Positions 47,774 through 51,695 of a DNA stretch of 51,695 nucleotides are shown here, piece by piece. How positions within the stretch are numbered: position 1 is the first letter of the stretch; every line of letters starts with the position of its first letter. The translations under genes were made by a program, and so were the position numbers. Source of the DNA: Rathayibacter rhapontici (lineage in GTDB: Bacteria > Actinomycetota > Actinomycetes > Actinomycetales > Microbacteriaceae). The notes below the pieces were generated by a model. It was not told the DNA's origin. It worked only from the letters and a program-made list of their open reading frames with translations, and searched no databases. The stretch spans positions 1 through 51,695 of the forward strand of contig NZ_MUKN01000029.1 of the NCBI RefSeq assembly GCF_001995175.1, given 5' to 3'.

Positions 47774-48529
47774 CTATTTCCTCTCTTCGGTGGGGATCCC
47801 CACCACCGCGCGTCGTCGGGGCGACGAGGCGCGGATGCTCGAACGGCCGGCGGCGCTGCCGGCGAGACCCAGGACCACTCCGCGCGGGACGGCCACGCGC
47901 TGGAGGACGGCGTAGACGACCTCGCTGATCAGAGTGAGCACGATGACGATGATCGACCCGGCGAGCATCTGCGGGTAGTCCCCCGCCTTCACTCCCTGGA
48001 AGATGTAGCGGCCGAGGCCGCCGGCGCCGATGAAGTCGGCGAGCGTGGCGGTGGCGATGATCTGGAGCGTCGCGGAGCGCAGGCCCCCCATCAGCAGCGG
48101 CAGTCCGAGCGGGATCTCGACCTTGGTCAGGATCTGCCACTCCGTCATGCCGACCGAGCGGGCGGCGTCGACGGTGCGCCGGTCGACCGCTTCGAGGCCG
48201 GAGTAGGCGCCCGCGAGGATCGACGGGATCGCCAGGATCACCAGCGCGATCAGCGGCGCGCCGAGCCCGAGACCCAGGCTCATCGCCGCGAGCACGAGGA
48301 CGCCGAGCGTCGGCAGGGCGCGCAGGCCGCCAGCGACGGGGACGGCGATGCCCTTGCCCTTGCCGGTGTGGCCGATCAGGTAGCCGAGGGGGATCGCGAT
48401 CACCGCCGCGATCACGAGCACGAGCAGGCTGATGCCCAGGTGCTGGATCACGCGGGTCGGGATCCCGTAGATCCCGGTCCAGTGCTCCGGGTCGCCGATC
48501 CAGGCGAACGCCTCGAGGATGAGGTTCAC
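47774..48529 (-). CDS. ABC importer permease (OpuB/ProW type), second
   Basis: A 251-residue permease. Hydrophobic segments start at about residue 30, with the EAA loop region GAYSGLEAVDRRTVDAARSVGMTEWQILTKVEIPLGLPLLMGGLRSATLQIIATATLADFIGAGGLGRYIFQG. The GTG at 48529 overlaps the first permease stop (GTGA). It forms the translocation pore as a heterodimer with the other permease. Terminal residues RSSIRASSPRRRAVVGIPTEERK are basic and cytoplasmic. Confidence 0.92.
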   Translation of the reverse strand: MNLILEAFAWIGDPEHWTGIYGIPTRVIQHLGISLLVLVIAAVIAIPLGYLIGHTGKGKGIAVPVAGGLRALPTLGVLVLAAMSLGLGLGAPLIALVILAIPSILAGAYSGLEAVDRRTVDAARSVGMTEWQILTKVEIPLGLPLLMGGLRSATLQIIATATLADFIGAGGLGRYIFQGVKAGDYPQMLAGSIIVIVLTLISEVVYAVLQRVAVPRGVVLGLAGSAAGRSSIRASSPRRRAVVGIPTEERK

Positions 48530-49212
48530 GCCGTCACCGCCGTCCGGTCGGCCGGCGCTCTGCGCGCCGAGCGGGCGCGATCGGCGGCGGTCCACGGCAT
48601 CAGCAGCCGGCCCAGGAGGACCAGGACCGCGTCGAGCGCGAGCGCCAGCGCGATGGTGAGGACGATGCCGGAGACGATCTCCCCCGTGATGCCGCGCTGG
48701 AAGCCGTCGGTGAAGAGGAGCCCGAGGCTCTGGATGCCGAGCACGGCGCCGACCGTCACGAGACTGACCGTGCTGACGGTGACCACGCGCAGCCCCGAGA
48801 GCAGCACGGGACCGGCGAGCGGGAACTCGACCTTCCAGAACCGCGCCCACGCGGAGTAGCCCATCGCCGTCGCCGACTGGATCACGTCGTCCGACACGGC
48901 CGACAGCGCGTCCGCCGTCGTGCGGACCATGAGGGCGATCCCGTAGAGGGTCAGGCCGATGATGACGTTCGCCGTCGAGCGCAGCGGGATGCCCAGCACG
49001 GCCGGCAGCAGGATGAACATCGCCAGCGACGGGATCGCGTAGAGCACCCCGAGCGCGGTGAGCAGGGTGCCGCGACTCCAGCGGAACCGGTTGGCGAACC
49101 AGCCGAACGGCACCGAGATCACGAACGACAGCAGGATCGGCGGCACCGAGAGGACCAGGTGCGCGATCAGGTTCGCGACGATGGAGTCGACGTTGTTGAC
49201 GACCCAGTTCAC
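48526..49212 (-). CDS. ABC importer permease (OpuB/ProW type), first
   Basis: A 228-residue permease with several hydrophobic segments and the EAA-type loop DDVIQSATAMGYSAWARFWKVEFPLAGPVLLSGLRVVTVSTVSLVTVGAVLG. The GTG at 49212 overlaps the ATPase stop (GTGA). It is shorter at the N terminus than single-chain ProW proteins, as expected where two separate permeases share the job. The C terminus is basic. Confidence 0.92.
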   Translation of the reverse strand: MNWVVNNVDSIVANLIAHLVLSVPPILLSFVISVPFGWFANRFRWSRGTLLTALGVLYAIPSLAMFILLPAVLGIPLRSTANVIIGLTLYGIALMVRTTADALSAVSDDVIQSATAMGYSAWARFWKVEFPLAGPVLLSGLRVVTVSTVSLVTVGAVLGIQSLGLLFTDGFQRGITGEIVSGIVLTIALALALDAVLVLLGRLLMPWTAADRARSARRAPADRTAVTA

Positions 49213-50039
49213 GCCGTGCCGCCGTCCGCGGCGCGGAGCACCCCGGTCGCCCGGCCGTCGCCGTCGACGACCAGGCGCGCGCCGTCGCGCTCCTCGATGT
49301 GCAGGGAGCGCTTGCCGCGGTCGGCGCCGATGAACCCGGCGACGAAGTCGCTCGCGGGGGCGGCGAGGATCTCGGCGGGCGAGCCCTTCTGCGCGATCCG
49401 GCCGCCCTTCTCGAGGATCACGACCTGATCGCCGAGCAGGAACGCCTCGTCGATGTCGTGGGTGACGAAGACGACGGTCTTGTCGAGCTCGCGCTGCAGT
49501 CGGAGGGTCTCGCGCTGCAGGTCGGCGCGCACGAGCGGGTCGACGGCGCCGAAGGGCTCGTCCATCAGCAGGATGTTGGGGTCGACGGCGAGGCCGCGGG
49601 CGACTCCGACGCGCTGCTGCTGGCCGCCCGAGAGCTGGCTCGGGTAGCGGGCGGCGAGCGAGCGGTCCAGTCCCACCGTGTCCATCAGCTCGAGGGCGCG
49701 CTCGTGGGCCGTGCGCTTCGCGACCCCGTTCAGCCGGGGCACGGTCGCGATGTTGTCCACGACCCTCCTGTGCGGCAGGAGGCCCGAGTTCTGCATCACG
49801 TAGCCGATGCGCCGACGCAGCGCCACGGCCGGCAGGGTCGAGATGTCCTCGCCGTCGATCTCGATCGTGCCGCCGGTGGGCTCGATCATGCGGTTGATCA
49901 TTCGGAGGATCGTGGTCTTGCCGCAGCCTGAGGAGCCGGCGAAGACGGTGGTGCGGCGCGACGGCAGCACGAGCGAGAAGTCGTCGACCGCCCGGGTGCC
50001 GTCCGGGTACTGCTTGCTCACTCCGCGGAATTCGATCAC
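49209..50039 (-). CDS. ABC importer ATPase (OpuA/ProV type)
   Basis: A 276-residue ATPase. Walker A is GSSGCGKTTILRMINRMIEPT, the Q-loop is YVMQNSGLLPHRRVVDNIATVPRL, the signature is LSGGQQQRVGVARGLA, Walker B is ILLMDEPFGAVDPLVR, and the switch His is in VTHDIDEAFLLGD. No C-terminal CBS pair is present, unlike many ProV/OpuA ATPases, so osmotic gating through CBS domains is not expected. The GTG at 50039 begins the operon. Confidence 0.94.
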   Translation of the reverse strand: MIEFRGVSKQYPDGTRAVDDFSLVLPSRRTTVFAGSSGCGKTTILRMINRMIEPTGGTIEIDGEDISTLPAVALRRRIGYVMQNSGLLPHRRVVDNIATVPRLNGVAKRTAHERALELMDTVGLDRSLAARYPSQLSGGQQQRVGVARGLAVDPNILLMDEPFGAVDPLVRADLQRETLRLQRELDKTVVFVTHDIDEAFLLGDQVVILEKGGRIAQKGSPAEILAAPASDFVAGFIGADRGKRSLHIEERDGARLVVDGDGRATGVLRAADGGTA

Positions 50040-50184
50040 GCCTGTGCCTGCCCTCGCTCCGCCGTACCGGGCTCGTCCCGTACTCGGCCCCGTGGGACCC
50101 GGCAGTCAGCCAAACATCATTCGGAGGCACCCGCCAACCGGATGGCGGAGTGTTGCGGACCGGCCCCGGAGGGACTAGGCCCCG

Positions 50185-50841
50185 TCAGCCCTCGACGGGC
50201 CCGTAGTGCATCGACAGGTAGTTGCGCAGCAGTGCGCGGCTCTCGTCGATGAAGCGCTGGTCGCCGTTCGGGTCGATGAGGAACGCCCGCGTGAGCAGGG
50301 CGTCGGCCACCTCGACGGTGACCTCGAGTCGGAACGAGAGCTGGGCTCCGCCCGGCAGGCCGTACTCGGAGGCGAGGATCTCGGCGAAGCGGCGGGCGAA
50401 GAACCCGGCTTCGAACGCCTCGCCCGCGACCTCGGGAGCGTGGATGGTGTCGACGAAGCGGATCGAGCGGAAGCCTGCCTCGGTGCGGTGCATGTCGCAG
50501 AAGGCGTCGACCGCGCAGTCCACGGCGCCCCACCAGTTGTCGGGGCGGGTGTCGCGGATCTCGGTGATGACCTTCTTGCGGAAGCGCTCGAGCGCCCGCT
50601 CGCGCAGGGCCTGCAGCACCGCGATGCGGTCGGGGAAGTAGCGGTAGACGGTGCCGATCGCGGCGCCGGCGCGCTCGGCGACCATGGCGGTCGTCAGCCG
50701 GTCGAAGCCGACCTCGTCGACCACGGCGGCGGCGGCGTCGAGGAGCGAGGCGAGGCGCGCGGCGCTGCGGACCTGGACGGGCTCGTTGCGGACCTGGGGG
50801 GATTCGCCGAAGGGTCGATCCACGAGATTTCCTAGAGGCAC
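50185..50841 (-). CDS. TetR family transcriptional regulator
   Basis: A 218-residue regulator. The helix-turn-helix is SLLDAAAAVVDEVGFDRLTTAMVAERAGAAIGTVYRYFPDRIAVLQALRERALERF (residues about 33-90), preceded by a short N-terminal stretch. The C-terminal part resembles TetR_C proteins with GFRSIRFVDTIHAPEV and FARRFAEILASEYG. The GTG at 50841 has GAAGGAG upstream and TACGAT as a possible -10. It sits 145 bp ahead of the ABC importer operon on the same strand and may regulate it; the link is only by position. Confidence 0.9.
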   Translation of the reverse strand: MPLGNLVDRPFGESPQVRNEPVQVRSAARLASLLDAAAAVVDEVGFDRLTTAMVAERAGAAIGTVYRYFPDRIAVLQALRERALERFRKKVITEIRDTRPDNWWGAVDCAVDAFCDMHRTEAGFRSIRFVDTIHAPEVAGEAFEAGFFARRFAEILASEYGLPGGAQLSFRLEVTVEVADALLTRAFLIDPNGDQRFIDESRALLRNYLSMHYGPVEG

Positions 50842-50983
50842 GGCGGGCTCCTTCGCTGACGGTTCCTACAATCGTACGCACGCGGACACGCCGTCCGCGT
50901 CACTTCGCCGAATGTCCCTCGTGTTCAGCGCCCCCCGATGGGCGACGCCGTGTGCGGAGGCACCGCCCTCATCAGGAGGACCC

Positions 50984-51694
50984 ATGTGCGGACGCTTCGT
51001 CCTCTCGCAGACCACGGCCGACCTCGTCGCGCTCTTCGACATCGACGACGTGGGCGAGGACCTGCCCGGCCCGTCGTGGAACATCGCGCCGACGCAGCGG
51101 ATCCCCGTGGTCGCCGAGTCGATGAAGGGCGTCGAGGAGGGCAGCCCGCCCCGGCGGCGCCTGGCCGGAGCCCGCTGGGGCCTGGTGCCGCGGTCCGCCG
51201 CCGATCCGTCGGCCGGAGCACCGCTGTTCAACGCGCGGATCGAGTCCGTCGCCGAGAAGCCGGCGTTCCGCGAGTCCTACGCGGCACGGCGGGCGATCGT
51301 GCCCGCCTCCGGCTGGTACGAGTGGCGCGCGGGTGCCGATGGGGCGAAGACCCCGGTCTTCGTCTCGCCCGGCGGCGACTCGGTGGTGCTCTTCGCGGGC
51401 GTGTACGAGTGGTGGCGGGCCGCGGCTCCCGGCTCCCCCTGGCTGCTGTCGGCCACGATCCTCACCCGGCCCTCGGCGGGCCCGCTGGTCGACGTGCACG
51501 AGCGGATGCCCGTGCTGCTGCAGCCGGAGCTCATCGAGGACTGGCTCGACCCGCTGGCCGAGCCCGACGGCTCGCTCCTGCGCGCGGCCGCCGACGGCGC
51601 GGCGGAGCTGGCGGAGGAGCTCGAGGTCGCGGAGGTCGGCCCCGCGGTCGGCACCGTGTCGAACAACGGGCCGGAGCTGATCCGCCCCGTCTGA
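50984..51694 (+). CDS. SRAP-domain protein (YedK/HMCES family)
   Basis: A 236-residue SRAP protein that forms a thiazolidine link with abasic sites in single-stranded DNA, protecting them from breakage. The catalytic Cys2 follows the initiator Met in MCGRFVLSQ; other conserved blocks are PSWNIAPTQRIPVV, ARWGLVPRSA, NARIESVAEKPAFRESYAARRAIVPASGWYEW with the key Glu, and LVDVHERMPVLL with the key His. AGGAGGA is just ahead of the ATG at 50984. It is divergent from the TetR gene. The stop is 1 nt before the window edge. Confidence 0.95.
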   Translation: MCGRFVLSQTTADLVALFDIDDVGEDLPGPSWNIAPTQRIPVVAESMKGVEEGSPPRRRLAGARWGLVPRSAADPSAGAPLFNARIESVAEKPAFRESYAARRAIVPASGWYEWRAGADGAKTPVFVSPGGDSVVLFAGVYEWWRAAAPGSPWLLSATILTRPSAGPLVDVHERMPVLLQPELIEDWLDPLAEPDGSLLRAAADGAAELAEELEVAEVGPAVGTVSNNGPELIRPV

Positions 51695-51695
51695 C

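Overview
The window is a GC-rich core-chromosome segment of an actinomycete, most likely a member of the Microbacteriaceae (Rathayibacter/Clavibacter/Curtobacterium type). The evidence is the very high third-position GC, the many GTG starts, the GTGA/ATGA stop-start overlaps, several apparently leaderless mRNAs and a typical actinobacterial gene order (recO-uppS; hrcA-dnaJ-rsmE-HIT-phoH-ybeY-corC-era; comEA-comEC-holA; cydABDC). I see no tRNA, rRNA, CRISPR array, prophage, transposase or biosynthetic cluster. The genus is inference.

Layout. 1-8.4 kb: on the minus strand dGTPase, tRNA-dihydrouridine synthase, a DsbA-like oxidoreductase with a coupled 38-residue Cys protein, a PLP enzyme, a Gfo/Idh/MocA oxidoreductase, uppS and recO; on the plus strand a YbaK-type deacylase and a TRIC-family membrane protein. 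8.4-12.9 kb: leuA with a leucine-rich leader peptide and hairpin, then a two-component pair. 12.9-20.6 kb: a housekeeping run from hrcA (with a CIRCE operator) to era. 20.6-29.4 kb: a DUF4870 protein, hemW, a DUF1990 protein, a secreted cell-wall-binding protein, lepA, a GNAT/aminotransferase pair and rpsT. 29.4-36.7 kb: repeat-rich spacer, holA, comEC, comEA, leuS. 36.7-39.4 kb: pabB and pabC (divergent, both frameshifted) and an AlkD-like fragment. 39.4-45.1 kb: the cytochrome bd operon cydABDC. 45.1-51.7 kb: a spacer with palindromes, a TetR regulator, a frameshifted DedA gene, a four-gene quaternary-amine-type ABC importer, another TetR regulator and an SRAP-domain DNA-repair protein.

The clearest non-routine signals are these. 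(a) Four conserved genes (HIT, pabB, pabC, dedA) are each broken by one missing base, which looks more like a sequence-quality artefact than four independent gene losses. (b) A leaderless leader peptide with four consecutive Leu codons and a 10-bp hairpin lies ahead of leuA. (c) Two clusters of REP-like inverted repeats sit in intergenic DNA. (d) Palindromes of unknown function lie upstream of the DUF4870 gene and between cydA and the tetR gene. (e) A 38-residue Cys-containing ORF is translationally coupled to the DsbA-like gene. I found no convincing previously undescribed multi-gene system; most of the window is ordinary housekeeping sequence.
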